From Notospermus geniculatus (Eukaryota > Nemertea > Pilidiophora > Heteronemertea > Lineidae): a stretch of 64,000 nucleotides of DNA. The notes beneath the pieces were generated by a model. The model did not search any database. It was not told the DNA's origin and saw only the letters and a program-made list of their open reading frames with translations. Positions 1 through 11,678 of the stretch are shown one piece after another; the first letter of the stretch is position 1; every line of letters begins with the position of its first letter. The position numbers and the translations under genes are program-made. The stretch spans positions 1-64,000 of the forward strand of contig NMRB01001202.1 of the NCBI GenBank assembly GCA_002633025.1, given 5' to 3'.

Positions 1-240
1 AGCACCTCGAGTCAACAGTTCTTAAAACAAAACCGGTTATTTTCCTGTTCTCAGTCGATGATAATTCCCAGTTGATTTAATAACGTGTTTTAATTATTGT
101 GCAGTTTTTCAATTCGGAGATCTGCAACAATACATAAACTCACAAATTTCGTTGGCAAAGTAAACTACGGTCGTAACACATTCGTGCAATTAAATTTCAA
201 AACGGACCTCAATTGGATGCGTTTACTAACTCCACCGCCA

Positions 241-509
241 CCTTAAAAGCACGCTACATGCAGCCTCCTCATAGTGATTTTGATGTGCTCATTACACCGA
301 TCTGTTGGCAAGAGGATAACTGCGACATGTATTGCAAATAAAATAACCATCAAGATTTGTGCCAAAATCCGTCGGTTGTCACACTGATCACACTGATAAG
401 ATGAGCCTAAAAGCTGGCTGTCAAAAAGGTCACTTTAAAATGGCTTCTTCACAGAAAGATTTGAAGGTATTATGCGGGAGGTTCGTATGACGCATTAGAA
501 CAGATCATA
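241..509 (+). repeat. Diverged copy of the GPCR 3' flank
   Basis: This stretch aligns in the same orientation with 2217-2508, the segment immediately after the stop codon of the GPCR at 1229-2206. Shared landmarks include the block around 'cctcctcatag', 'gatgtgctca', 'tgcgacatgtattgcaa', 'ggcttcttc' and 'gggaggttcgtatgacgcatt'-like ends. The right copy carries about 20 extra bases. The simplest reading is a tandem duplication of a GPCR gene whose upstream copy has its coding part to the left of the window; a dispersed repeat is the alternative. Confidence 0.7.
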
Positions 510-1228
510 ATTTTTAGGGTCTGAATGCTAAATACCTATGACTCATAAAAAAATAATAATAATCTCTAATTATACATGTATATTCAAAGAGCCACTGTGA
601 TAAAATCCAGTCAATATTGAAAAGACATACCCGGTAAGTGATTTGTAAATACAAAACTTTAAGGTAAAATGGGATAAAACAACGAAATCTGTAATTCTCC
701 AAATTATTAAGTGGGATCATGACAGTACATTGAGTATGCAACAGCCGCACGTGATTCACTAGATATTCGTATTTCAGCAGGAGTTTTTGTGAGTGGATGA
801 AGAGGAGCGAGGTAAAAACCCAGCTGTGGGACGATGCCTGAGTGAGGGACGACATCGATTTGTAAATAAACTACATTATGTAAGTGGATTGCAAGGGCTA
901 TTCATAATGCTTAAATTTTATGCCTTAGCTCTGACAGATCAAAACTGTATCATGTACAGATTTATATCTTTGTCCTAATAAATCTCATATCTATATTTAA
1001 TATACCGGTACTTATTTATACCTTGTGGATAAGGATTATAAATAACTTGTTTGTCTCTTGAGACACGACTGAAAACACGGTGTACCGCCAACACGGCGAC
1101 CTGCGCAGGTTTTACCACCACCTGGATCGAACGCCTAACTGGATTTAATGGGAATGGATACGAATTGTATAACAAGTGTCTGAGAAAAGTTACAAGCCAT
1201 TCAGTACCGCCACTGTTATTCGATAGAA

Positions 1229-2206
1229 ATGTCGTTAACAGAAGCAACGGCTACCGAAAGGGAATCCGAATCGCTGGACATTCTCGATGATCTTCTTGCC
1301 ATCAACTCTCGCTTCCTCGCACCAACACTAACTGTTTGTGGCTATATTAGCAATGTTTTGGTCTTGATCGTCCTATCGTTACCACAGTACAAGAAACAAA
1401 TCAGTTGTCTCTATCTCAGGCTGTTGGCTGTATTAGACATCGCGCTGCTCCTGGTGATTTCCGTTATCATGACAGAAAATTCCATGACATACTTTGTCTT
1501 CAATCTTGGTGATCCATTTTGTGCTGTCCTCAGCTTCCTGGCAAATTTTCTCCCAGAGATGAACTCATGGATTATTGTTTCCATCTCCGGCATACGGCTT
1601 GTTGCGGTGGCCTTCCCTTTGAAAGCATCTGCATGGATCTCCCGTAGGGGAGCACAAATTCATCTTGTAACCATGACACTTTTATTTGCACTATTTGCGT
1701 TACCGGATCTGTTGTACAGCAGGGTGCCCCGCAGAGATGAAGGGCATGCGTTCAGCTGTCAAATGCTGATACCCGACACCGTGTACGCTAGCTATGATCT
1801 TTCGCATACACTGATGTCATTTGTGATTCCTTTTCTTATTCTCGTGCTGTGTAATTCTACCATTGTGTACAAACTTCGCGCGAGGAAGAAGGATGTAGCA
1901 CTGAAGGAGAGTGTGGGCGTGAAAGAAGATAATTCTGTGGGGGTAATGATAATGGCGGTGACCCTAGCGTTCCTCGTTCTCCTCCTGCCTTTCTTACTTT
2001 ACTTCACGGTATGGTATTTCTTCCACGGTCAGCAACTAACAGCTTATCAAACAAAGCAACGTAATTTTTCGTACGTCGTCTCGGTAATGCTGATCGCTGC
2101 AAACAGTGCCATCAATTTTTATCTCTATTTCATCGTTTGTAAGAAATTTAGGGATCATTTTACAACAATTTTTCGATGTAAATGCCACCGAGTTTTATCC
2201 AGCTAA
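1229..2206 (+). CDS. Class A (rhodopsin-like) orphan GPCR, single exon
   Basis: The 325-residue frame encodes a seven-helix receptor of the class A type, probably a peptide or small-ligand receptor at the plasma membrane. Visible landmarks: TM1 with the SNVLVL asparagine (residues about 36-51), TM2 LAVLD (66-70), extracellular Cys98 at the start of TM3, a matching Cys178 in ECL2, TM5 with Pro201, TM6 with LLLPFLLYF (251-259) and TM7 NSAINFYLY (292-300), followed by a short basic tail with two Cys. The usual D/E-R-Y at the end of TM3 reads GIR (121-123), and the TM6 CWxP motif is absent, so G-protein coupling may be atypical. The start is the first ATG after an upstream stop and has a purine at -3. 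No intron is needed. Ligand and subfamily cannot be assigned; FMRFamide-receptor-like is only a guess. It is not closely related to the pair at 21-26 kb. Confidence 0.88.
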   Translation: MSLTEATATERESESLDILDDLLAINSRFLAPTLTVCGYISNVLVLIVLSLPQYKKQISCLYLRLLAVLDIALLLVISVIMTENSMTYFVFNLGDPFCAVLSFLANFLPEMNSWIIVSISGIRLVAVAFPLKASAWISRRGAQIHLVTMTLLFALFALPDLLYSRVPRRDEGHAFSCQMLIPDTVYASYDLSHTLMSFVIPFLILVLCNSTIVYKLRARKKDVALKESVGVKEDNSVGVMIMAVTLAFLVLLLPFLLYFTVWYFFHGQQLTAYQTKQRNFSYVVSVMLIAANSAINFYLYFIVCKKFRDHFTTIFRCKCHRVLSS

Positions 2207-2216
2207 ACTTGCGTGG

Positions 2217-2508
2217 CCTTTAAAGGGATGCTACAGGCAACCTCCTCATAGGAATTTTGATGTGCTCACTAGACCGATCGGTTGGCAAGAGAATCTGACT
2301 GCGACATGTATTGCAAGTAAAATGCACTAAACATCAGGATTTGAGCGAAAGTCCGTATATGTGGGACAACCTACGTAGGTTGTCACACTGATCCCACTGA
2401 TATGAACCCACTAGCTCGCTGCCTAAAGGGTCCCTTTAAATTGGCTTCTTCGCAGCCAGATTTGAAGGTAGTATGTGGGAGGTTCGTATGACGCATTCGA
2501 ACAGACCA
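2217..2508 (+). repeat. 3' flank of GPCR, paired with 241-509
   Basis: This is the downstream partner of the repeat at 241-509. It begins about 10 bases after the GPCR stop codon and is probably 3' UTR or proximal downstream DNA carried along in a tandem gene duplication. Confidence 0.7.
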
Positions 2509-2509
2509 T

Positions 2510-3765
2510 GGTATTCAAAGGTTACCTGAAAGGGTTTTATCCACTTCTGGTTTTCTGCGTAATACTGTTGAGCATTAATCAGGCAGCATGAAACTGAAAA
2601 CCGCATGAAAATCGGATCACCCATTTCCAAGTTATGGGAATTTAAAAAGGATGACTATACAACGACGCCGATCTACAATAAAGGCGCTGTGGTTTGGAAG
2701 ATCTCCATGAGGAAATAAAGCGATCGGAATTATCGTCATGCAAACAAGCAGTCTGTACTTTAGATTTTGTGCACAGCTACATCATAGTAGTGCCGTCGGC
2801 CTCTAGATTGGTTTCATGAACCACCGCTAGGATTTGATGATACCGCGGTATATTCTAACAACGAGAGACCGGGTACCAGTCTAGTAGTCCTCGTGCCTGG
2901 ATCACGGATGAATTTTCGACTCGATTGTACATGTACATGGCGTTTACGATGACTTAGCGTGGCTACTGTGAGGACTGATCAGGTTTAGCTAATCAGTGTG
3001 AATGAACAATAGGCCTACCAACGAGGGGTAGAATTTTGCTTCACTTTATTAACGTCTCCGGCCTGCATTCGTGGTGGACTTATCATCATAATGACCCACG
3101 GCAGCATTGCATTCTCTGCTTCGATTCAGCTGGAGCTTTCATCTATAGGCAGAGAGGTCGCTGGCAGCTGCCAGCTAGTTCTCGACAGCCGGCGCCACCG
3201 CGCCACTCTCCAACCTACGGGACTCTACGTTGTCGGCGAATGGACCGATTTACTAAGGAACGTACATTTTGTAATGGATTTTTGTTGTTCGTGTTGCTGC
3301 CGCTAGGTGGCTCCCTCTACGTCGGCAGTCAAATTACCCATTAGAGACCGCATACTGTGCTCCTTAAATCAGTTATAAAAGTAACTACATGTAGTCCAGA
3401 AGGTACATGTATGAATAAATTATGCCCAGAATAATAGGGAGTTTTCGCAAAGCCGCACCACACAAATGCCAGGATGAGAGCACCGAACAAAAGGATAGAC
3501 GTTCTCGTTCGCGTTTCTGTGCCTTTGCAAAAAATGAAATAAATAGAGCTCCAAAATGATACCCATGATGACACCCTTTGTGTAACAGTTTTCAAGATCC
3601 TGAATTTGGACCTTTTTGTGTTCAGCATGTCCATCTTCATATAAAACAGGAGGAAGTGTTTAGTTACATTGTACCAGAACTACGCTGCAAAAATCAAGAA
3701 ATAGCTATATTTTCCAGTCACGTCTCACAGCCTATATTCCAGTCACGTCTCACAGCCTATAGGTA
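2510..3765. other. Intergenic stretch without a recognised gene
   Basis: I see no frame with protein-like features here. The short open frames near 3036-3344 resemble no family I know. A 26-base direct duplication ('cagtcacgtctcacagccta' core) sits at about 3713-3762. The text 'gggtaccagtctag' near 2873 recurs at 58748, suggesting a shared transposon end. Confidence 0.5.
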
Positions 3766-4288
3766 TTTTTCGAGATTTCTTGCAGTTGTGATAGAGTGGA
3801 AGTTTCCTAGGGTTTGGGGCTTTGTTTCATCAAAATATGTTGAGTGGTTGCTGAGATATTTGAGGTTGTCAAAATTTTGGGCATTTGAGATTTTCGTGCT
3901 TTTTCAGGAATTTTCATGCCATTAGCAGCTAACCTCAGAATATGGGTTTACAACAATTTTGGAACTTTTTTTGGCGTTAACTGGACAGAAATGGAAATTG
4001 CATATCTAGTGTGTTTTTTTCAAAGCATCAAAATTTTGATATTTTGAAAAATATGCTTAACTTCTAACCAGTTTGTGCCAAAAGATCCACAACTTCATAC
4101 TTCTCCCCGTTTTTAGATGAGCTCTGTCTACTGATAATAAAATTTTGTGAAAAATAGAAAATTCTCAAATTATCGCAATTTTGATAATCTCAAATATCTC
4201 AGCCACCACTCAACAGATTTTGATGAAACAAAACCCCAAGTCCTTAAAAAGTTCCACTCTATCAAAACCGCAACAAAAATCACGACAA
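3766..4288. repeat. Foldback (inverted-repeat) element
   Basis: The left arm at about 3766-3893 and the right arm at about 4145-4288 are inverted copies. Both contain 'gatagagtggaa', 'ttgtttcatcaaaat' and 'gctgagatatttgag', read on opposite strands. Arm identity is roughly 75-80 percent by eye and the spacer is about 250 bases with no coding potential. It is an old non-autonomous DNA element. The pogo-type element begins only 50 bases further right. Confidence 0.7.
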
Positions 4289-4977
4289 AATTTACATAAT
4301 GTAGATTTTTCAATTTTTTTCTGATATTACATAATTAGGGTAAGGTCGGGGATGTTCGGCCATCTAAACAAAAATAACAATCAAGAGAACCAATTACGTA
4401 TGTTTTTCATCATGTACGATTCATATACGTCACATTCTCGAACCAACGCGACACTTGCCGGTCGGAACGGCCATCAATCGCTCCGTGAGAGGTCAACAAA
4501 ATCCGAGGAATCTGAGATTTGTCAGTAAGTATTTGTCTTTTCAATGATGTTTTTTGTTAGTATAGAACGTAAAGATAATGAATGTATTCCAATTTTTGCA
4601 GATGAGTGCGAAAAAGCAATAAAAAAAGGCAAAAGTTCGGTGACCGAACATACCCGAACCAATACAAGAGAGCAGACATGCTATTCCTCGAAATGCTCGA
4701 GACGGGCGCGATTGTGGTATAAAATCTAGTTAACCATGGTTCGGGCCCTGGGCTGTGATTGGTCAGATATTGTCTCATTATGAATATTTAATGTGGATTG
4801 CTGCGTTATGGGGCGCCAATGGTGAATTAATTCACAGAATTTGTCAGTGAAGTTTGAAGCATGTCTCTTGGCTGTGTCAGGTTGTTCTGATTGGATTGTT
4901 TCAGTGTCTTTAGCAAACTGTCAAAGCTTTACCATTCTAAAAGAAGAAAGCAACTAATATTTGTTTGTTTTTCAGAA

Positions 4978-7214
4978 ATGCCTCATGTTGGTAAGGGAAT
5001 ACACTCAAAATATTCCCCAACAAAATTCGATGAAGCAGTCAATGCTGTTAGGGACGGACGACTTTCATTGAGAAAAGAGGAAAATTATTATGGTGTCCCA
5101 AGACAAACCATCAATGACCGTGTTAAGGGGAAAATAAGCGATGGTAAGTTTATTTTGAGGTGAATTGACCCTGATCAAGTTCAGTTGTTAGGTTCTTGGA
5201 GGAATTATACTCTCACTACAATTCCTCCAAGTTAGGCTGTAACACTACTAGGCCTTTTTTTCAGATGCAAAGCATGGACGACTGACAGTCCTCCCTGAGA
5301 GAATGGAGAAAAAAATGGTGCAAACTACTTTGAAGCTCGCTGACAAGGGGTTCGGCATAGGAAGAAGACAGCTGATAGCCAAAGCTGCCCAGCTGACTAG
5401 GAACCTTAAACTGCCAAATAACTTCAAAGGTTTGTGGCTTTCCAATTTTCATTAAAACTTTCATTGTAATTAATTCTGAGATTAGTGACTTGGTCTTATG
5501 AACGTCATTTATTTTTCTAAAAGCGTAATTTTCTTTGTTTTTAAAGCCTTTTGTTTTTTTCCAGATGGAATACCTGGAAAGGACTGGTGGCTTGGTTTAA
5601 AGTCCCGGCATCCAGAGCTGGTTTTGCGTAAACCAGAGAAATTGTCCACTTCTCGATCCCCCATGATGAATAAACCTGTGGTGATGGCGTACTTCACTGA
5701 TTTGTTTGAAATCTTGTCTGGCCTTGGTCTTTCAGACAAACCAAGCCAGATATGGAATATTGATGAAAAAGGCCTGCAACTCGAACACAGCCCAACAAAT
5801 GTTTGTAGCAGGAAGGGTAGCCGAAGTATTCCTGGCAGAGTTTCCAACTCCCGAGAGAATATTACAGTCCAAGCTGGTGGCAATGCTGCTGGCAGGAGGC
5901 TTCCACCAATGGTTGTGGCACGAGCCAAGACTAGTCGCTGCCTGCAGTCATTCAAAACTGAAGATGCTCCTGAAAATACTGCCTGGACGTATCAGCAAAA
6001 AGCCTGGATGGAGGACATATTGGGTGCCGAATGGTTTTGTGATGTGTTTCTTCCTAATTGTGGGCCGGAGCGCCCCCAACTGATAATTCTGGACTCGCAC
6101 AGCAGTCACGAAGTCCTTGGACTTTTGGAAAATGCAAAGAAAAATGATACCGGTATTGTAATTTTAGCTTTGCCCCCACACACTACACATTGGCTCCAGC
6201 CCATTGATAAGAGTGTATTTGGACCTCTGGAAAAGGCATACAACCGTGCATGTACGGAGTATCTCAGTGCAGATGCCAATAATGTTGTGAATAAAAGCTC
6301 CTGGGCAAGACTTTTCAGAATTGCTTGGGATGAGGCAGTTACACCCGAGAACCTGGTCAGTGGCTTTCGTTCCACCGGTATTCTTCCGTGGAACCCTGAT
6401 GTTATCCCAGAAAAAGCCTTTGCCCCCTCCTCACCCTTCGATGTTCCATTAGGCCTACCTGCTGCATCTGCACCGAGCACCCCTACAGTTCAGTCTGTCC
6501 CCACCACACCAACACCTGTCAGTACTGCTGCTGTAGGCCAATCCCCAGGTGTGCCAGTAGGCCTACCCAACAACACTGAGCAAGTTGTATTGGAGATACA
6601 GTTAGATACTAGCAGCACACCTCCCCCCTCGCTTGATGAACCACAACCCTCCACCTCTACCTCTGGACCAATGGGCACAGGCAAGTCGGCTGTCTCGTCC
6701 ATACTTGAGGCCATGTCAAGAGGTCAGTCTACCATGAGAGATTCATCAGAGGACATGGTGGTTGATGATGCTGATGAAATTGTTGAAATCTCGTCCTGCT
6801 GGAATCAAGAACTCGACAAGATTTTTGAGGTAGGCAAAATTGTTGAGAAAAAAGAAAAGACAATATCTGCTCGCCGTCTCACATCCCATCGAATATTGAC
6901 TTGTGATGAAATCTTGGAGATGAAGAGGGAAAACGAGAAGAAAAAGATGGGAAAGTTGAACAACAACCAGAAAGAAAAAAAAGGAAGGCAAAGCAAAAAA
7001 CAAGTGTCACTGTCAGGCATGAAATTCCAGATGACATCGATGAAAACACTTGCATGATATGCCTGGTACAACATCAAGGAAAAAGGGAAAAATTGCCTTG
7101 GGTTCAGTGCGACGACTGTGACCATTGGATGCACATTGAATGCACCCCCCCCCCTCCCATGATGTCCCCATCAATGATGACGACCCGTTTTATTGTCACA
7201 TTTGCAGTGAATAA
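4978..7214 (+). pseudogene. Pogo-like transposase: Psq HTH, DDE endonuclease, PHD finger; frameshifted
   Basis: Spliced layout read from GT-AG sites: a non-coding 5' exon ending before gtaagt at 4525; exon 4976-5143 (ATG at 4978) with a Psq/CENP-B-type helix-turn-helix (GVPRQTINDRVKGK); exon 5265-5429 with the rest of the DNA-binding region (ADKGFGIGRRQL); last exon from 5565. All three coding junctions are phase 1. The catalytic aspartates are in WNIDEKG (codon at 5762), IILDSHSSHE (6092) and LQPIDKSVFGPLE (6206), the pogo/Tigger/Jerky pattern. A Pro/Ser/Thr-rich linker follows. A C-terminal PHD finger (CMIC, QCDDC, HWMHIEC, then YCHIC) is reached only after a frame change in the A-rich run near 6935-6947, and its last zinc pair needs a second change in the C run at 7144-7156. 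Domesticated Jerky/Tigger genes share the DDE fold, but the flanking TIRs show this is a transposon. Confidence 0.88.
5195..5231. repeat. Small perfect-type hairpin in transposon intron
   Basis: The arms cttggaggaattata and its complement are separated by a few bases. It sits in the intron between the HTH exons of the pogo-type element. The same palindrome occurs at 51504-51544. Confidence 0.75.
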
Positions 7215-7520
7215 GATAGAGGCCTATATATTCTTGACCCAACTTTGTCCTGTTGAGGTGAATGGGCGTTTATAAATGGACTTGAAATTTTGCAAATTTT
7301 GTTGGCATAACAGTGTCCGAAACTCCCCGACCCCGATTTTCCGTCTATATCGGCGGCGTGTCTTTTAATGGCCAGCTGAAAATTCCCGATGGGTACTTCC
7401 GGTGGTAGCCGCATATTCGTACTCGACAATGATTGGCTGTTCAGGCCACATGGTTGCGTTTTTGTGGCCGATTCGTTGGGCTGAAACCGGAACTGTCCGA
7501 ATCTACCCGACCTTACCCTA

Positions 7521-8414
7521 CGATATTTCCAAATTTCCAAAATTTTGATGCAGAAATATGACCCACAAGATGTACTTTCATGAGGAACGCACCATGTTGA
7601 AATTGGTCTGCCTAGTAGTATTTGAAATGTCAAGTTGTCAAGTGTGGATAAGTTTATCTCCATGACTGTACCATGATCAGCAAAAATATTGTTTGAAAAC
7701 AATCAACGACGAGACTTCGATTCAGTTAATAGTGAACACAGTCGTATCAGGAACATGCATTCCCAGTATAAAAATTAAATTATTTTAGTGTGATATATAT
7801 GTACATGTAGATAGATTGAAACAGGCTAGGGTAGTTCCTATACAGTTCTTCACAAATAAATATAGTACCGTACCTCAAGGTAAAATTATTGAATTTGATT
7901 GGTCGATACGCATGACGTGGCCGTGTAACATTTTCTCATGTTGCATGGCATAATGGCACATGGATGACTAAAACATGGATGGCTAAAATAAAATGGCTAA
8001 CGTTTTTTTTCATTTGACCGCTTCGAATGTTTGAAGTCAGATATCAGGCACTCGAGCTCAGATCGAATCATATTTTGGTCTCGATTGGCGGGGCATCGGC
8101 GTATATAACTCGAATACATCAAGTGTTGCGTGGAGTAGAGGAAACAGCAGGCTAAACTGGCGTGATAAATGGTAGGCTTACCTCACCGACCGGTCCGCGC
8201 TGCCTGCATGGCAACCTCAATGTGTGTCGCATCTTGGTGACGTAATGACGTCATCGCATCTGTTGGTAGCAATGGCGCGAAATGCGCTCAGCGCTTCTCT
8301 CTTCGACTGACATGACTGACTCGGCATGTAGGCCTAGATTTATGATCAATTTTGGTCATCTGTTACCGTTTATAATGCAGAGGTACGATATAGAAAATTG
8401 TGCCCTTACATGTC
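7521..8414. other. Non-coding stretch, no feature recognised
   Basis: AT-rich sequence resumes after the transposon; the pre-insertion sequence joins 4335 to 7521. I see no credible exon or strong repeat. Confidence 0.4.
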
Positions 8415-8493
8415 GGGGGACAGACCGAAATGTCACCCCTCGAAAAAACATTGTTGACCTTTTCTCGGGGTGACATTTCGGTCTGTCTCCCTC
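8415..8493. repeat. Hairpin with about 30-base arms
   Basis: Left arm 8415-8446 (containing gacagaccgaaatgtcaccc) and right arm 8460-8493 are near-perfect complements around a 13-base loop. Related text (ctttcgaggggtgacattt; gggcaccattttctta) recurs downstream of both GPCR genes at 22.7-22.9 kb and 26.3-26.5 kb, so it is part of a dispersed element. Confidence 0.8.
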
Positions 8494-8588
8494 CATGGCG
8501 GGCACCATTTTCTTAATGATACATGATTTCTGAGATAATGCATCCCCTCCCTCTTCCCGAGGAATGGAGTCCGACCTTCCCCTAGAAA

Positions 8589-8824
8589 TTAGAATGTTAC
8601 GGAGTATATCCCTATGCTGCTTTCAATTTCGGGAGGAATTCTCTCCCTGAAGAAATCTATATTAGACAGGACACACTGACCAGTGTTTTCATTATAGGAA
8701 AATGCCATACAGTCATCAAGGTTGTGACATTTTATTCCGCAGCTTATGTCGGTCTCCAAGTCAAGCTCATGGAGGCGATGGTTTATGGGTATGTTGCCAT
8801 AAGCAAACTTCCTGAAGATAGAAT
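8589..8824 (-). CDS. PAN/Apple-domain terminal exon of a kringle-LamG-PAN gene
   Basis: On the minus strand a good acceptor (gtgttctttcag) precedes the exon, which begins in phase 1 and ends with a TAA stop at 8589. The roughly 78 residues hold a PAN/Apple-like pattern of cysteines (SCGIKCHNLDDCMAFSY, then GQCVLS), which in this family form disulphides and mediate protein or carbohydrate binding outside the cell. The upstream partner is most likely the LamG exon at 11679-12356, whose donor is also phase 1: the join gives ...AVPE-DSIFRKFAYG without a stop. A diverged copy of the same terminal exon is at 63225-63460 (same ending IYSVTF), so this is a recurring C-terminal module. PAN assignment is good; the exon join is inferred. 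Confidence 0.8.
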
Positions 8825-8849
8825 CTGAAAGAACACGTGACCCCACAAC

Positions 8850-9469
8850 TTCTTAACTGAACTTGAGATTGTCCGGCCTAACTGACCCTTGCACATTTTC
8901 CACGATACAGCGTCCGTACGAGTGGAGTGCCAAAAAGCATGGAAATTTCAAGACTGGTATCCGGTCCAACCGGTATATAGCCAGTGGTAACACTGAGGCT
9001 GGACTGATACAATGTCGAAAGCTTTAGCTGACAAAAATGGCCACCATCTTTTTCATCACCTGGGACGTTTAAAGCGCTGTCATAGCGTGACTAAACCCTT
9101 TATCAGGGAAGGTAACTTGCATCAACTCATTCTGTTTTGTGTAGCAACAGTCTCAATGCCTAATGAGGAACTTGCGTGACAATAGATGGAGCAGCATGAC
9201 CCGAATGACGTACCGACGTCACTTTTTTCGCTGTTGACGATCCGCCGTCAAAACATCTGTGTACATTTTTCTACACAATTTTCCGCGGGATTTTCCCGAA
9301 AAGACGTTGTCAATATTGACATCCTGTGGCATTTCTGACAAAACAAAGCAGTGATAAGGACATTGAAAATGAAATAGGGCCGCGCAATTTAATCAAAATC
9401 GAACCAGAGTGGTTTATTTGGGGACAAGAAGTAAATGAAATACTGTTAGAAAATAGGACTTCCGGGTCT
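8850..9469. other. Intron sequence, no feature recognised
   Basis: This lies between the PAN exon and a MITE, inside the inferred 2.85 kb intron of the kringle-LamG-PAN gene. The short frame at 9326-9571 runs into the MITE repeat and is not gene-like. Confidence 0.4.
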
Positions 9470-10120
9470 TACACTAACGCCGAATGGGTGAATGTTGTCC
9501 TGGGTGACCCTAAATGTCACCCAGGACAAAACTGGGTGACCCTAAACGTCACCCAGAACAAGGCTGGGTGACGTTTAGACCCTAAACGTCACCCAGTTTG
9601 AAAGTCGTGCCATTTCAAAATCTGCGTCCGAGGTAAGTGGTACGCTGTTCGTGTAGCTGAAAACGAATTCTGACATCTCCATCATTGACAAGCTCAATGC
9701 CTCACAAAGATTTCGCCAAAAGTTCCCAATCCTCTAAGTCCGACCCACCGACTTTACACTTTGCGTCCTTGGTGTTCCTCATCAGACGATGAAGATGCTT
9801 ATTGCTCTATCAAATCCATGTTTTTCTCGGATTTTATGATGCAAAAAACGTCAAAGTCACGTTTGTTCATTTCCATGATTTGGCGAGCGCTAGCTGAGAG
9901 ACGTTCCACTATCGATCGCCAACCTCAGACGCAGGTTTTAAAATGGCACGACTTTCAAACTGGGTGACGTTTAGGGTCTAAACGTCACCCAACCTTGTTC
10001 TGGGTGACGTTTAGGGTCACCCAGGACAGTTTTGTCCTGGTTGACATTTAGGGTCACCCAGGACGACATTCACCCATTCGGCTACACGAACAGCGCCACG
10101 TCGTGGCGTTAGTTTGCGGG
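9470..10120. mobile_element. Long-TIR non-autonomous element with repeated cacccag hairpins
   Basis: Left arm 9477-9640 and right arm 9925-10081 are inverted copies. Each starts with the block cgaatgggtgaatg, followed by several back-to-back cacccag/ctgggtg palindromes, then 'aaagtcgtgccatttt' and 'gcgtccgagg'. The interior (9700-9900), read on the minus strand, contains the same coding-like block as 19640-19700 (Ser-rich then acidic, SSSSDEE). Related ends occur at 20640-20762, 23700-23840 and 23990-24122. A small extra palindromic insert (about 10082-10105) seems to interrupt the right end. Superfamily unknown. Confidence 0.75.
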
Positions 10121-11224
10121 TTCCTCATTGGTACCGTAACTTAGATCATTCAAATAGATAGATTTGAACAGTATTGTCGAGCATGCATTGAACGCAAGAT
10201 CATGATCAGCCTTGCCACCATTAATTAGTGCTGTGGTATACGGCGTGCCTTCATTGATCACTTCTAGTAAACCTATAAAAGAGGTTGCCTAAAGTTCAAA
10301 AGTTACGTCGCCCGCCACGTGATAGAAAACCTAATGCATGCAGAAGCGCTTTAACGCTGAACTGCATGAACAAAGACACCAGCGCCGCAGTAATGATGGT
10401 CTACAGAAGTGCTAACGCCCTTCGAAGTACGTCCAAAACATGATAGCTACGGGCCTTTTTGGCGGCGCCGCTGTATTCAGTCTCAGGCTTTCAATCGAGA
10501 CATATCAAGAAATAGCGTGCAAGAGTGAGGCATAAATGAATGCATAAATGTTTTTAATTGGTACCATAAATTTCAACAAGAAGTGATTACTATCATAAAG
10601 GAATCAACCATAAAGGCTTAACTGCGAACGATAACTTACTGAGGGATACACTTCATGTGTTGCCACCAGTTGTCTCTCACTGCCTGAATTTTGGTTTTAC
10701 GTAATAGGCAGGAGCTTCAACTTTATTTGTGGTGAAGGGGTACGCGAACCTGTCAATTTGATGCTTTGAATTCCATTTCTGAGGATAACAGAGCTATTTT
10801 CAGCACAGTTGTGTTCCACGTGCAAATGCACGTTAGCCTATTTAAATCTACACAGATGTCCCTGCGGTCACATCGTTCGTGGGGTTCCCATCAATTCAGT
10901 TCTTTTGTATCATAAGATCTACTAGTCGGAATTCAACTAAATTTGCAGTAAACGTGCAGAAGGGTCTCTCCTATCACATGGAAGAGTCAGAATGCAAATC
11001 TGTTGAGGTTTAAAGGGATACTGTCCACATTCATAAAATGCTAAACTTATGGTTGATTCCTTTATGTTACTATAGAATGGTGACAGACTTTCTACTCTGG
11101 TTCGTAAAGAACCTTATGCCTTCGAACTGCAGACGTCAGTCCATCGACAGACTCGGGGTGAATACAGTAACGCCACCAAATAGGCTGGTAGTCTATCATG
11201 TTCTGGAGGTACTTTGAAAGTGCC
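10121..11224. other. Intron sequence without recognised exon
   Basis: I find no protein-like frame. It is largely unique sequence between two MITEs in the inferred intron between LamG and PAN exons. Confidence 0.4.
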
Positions 11225-11389
11225 TAATGCCCCTTGTACACGTATGATTTTTCTTGTACTAAAAACTATAAATGAGGCTCATAAAGGGTGATTTCGGTCA
11301 TAGGCCACCGATTGCCTAGCTGAACACCCATTTAGGCCCCATTTATAATTGTTAGTACTAGAAAAATCGTAAGTGTACAACGGGCATTA
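11225..11389. mobile_element. Foldback MITE, about 165 bp
   Basis: The ends taatgccc and gggcatta are inverted, and the complementarity continues for about 55 bases (gtacacgtatgatttttct against agaaaaatcgtaagtgtac). No coding capacity. Confidence 0.75.
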
Positions 11390-11678
11390 TGGTTGTTTGT
11401 ATTTCTCCTGACCGCCACGGTGGCGTGGTGGTCCTTTTTTCAAAGCTGGAATCTCTCGTTTTTATTCATGCAGTTCAGCTTTAACAAACATGTCGTTGTG
11501 GCAACCTGAAGTCAGTTTATAGAAATACAACTTATTATCGGGCAAACGGCTTTACTGTGACGAGTTGGGATACGCAAGAAAGGAGTCATAACCCCTCCTT
11601 TTCGTTCTAAGGACGAATCTTCACCACTCTATCTAACGCGAACCAACCGTACGGGATGCTCCGTCATGATTGACATAC

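Larger units (their letters stand above)
4338..7518 (+). mobile_element. Pogo-type (Tc1/mariner superfamily) DNA transposon, near full length
   Basis: The ends are inverted: gggtaaggtcggg at 4338-4350 matches the complement of cccgaccttaccc at 7506-7518, followed on both sides by a further ttcgg match. The dinucleotide TA directly flanks both ends (4336-4337 and 7519-7520), as expected for Tc1/mariner/pogo. A further subterminal copy of the end motif lies near 7306-7325 (complement of gtccgaaactccccgacccc). The 3.2 kb interior holds a spliced transposase gene. Both ends and the TSD are intact but the reading frame is broken twice, so this copy is probably inactive in cis. Confidence 0.88.
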
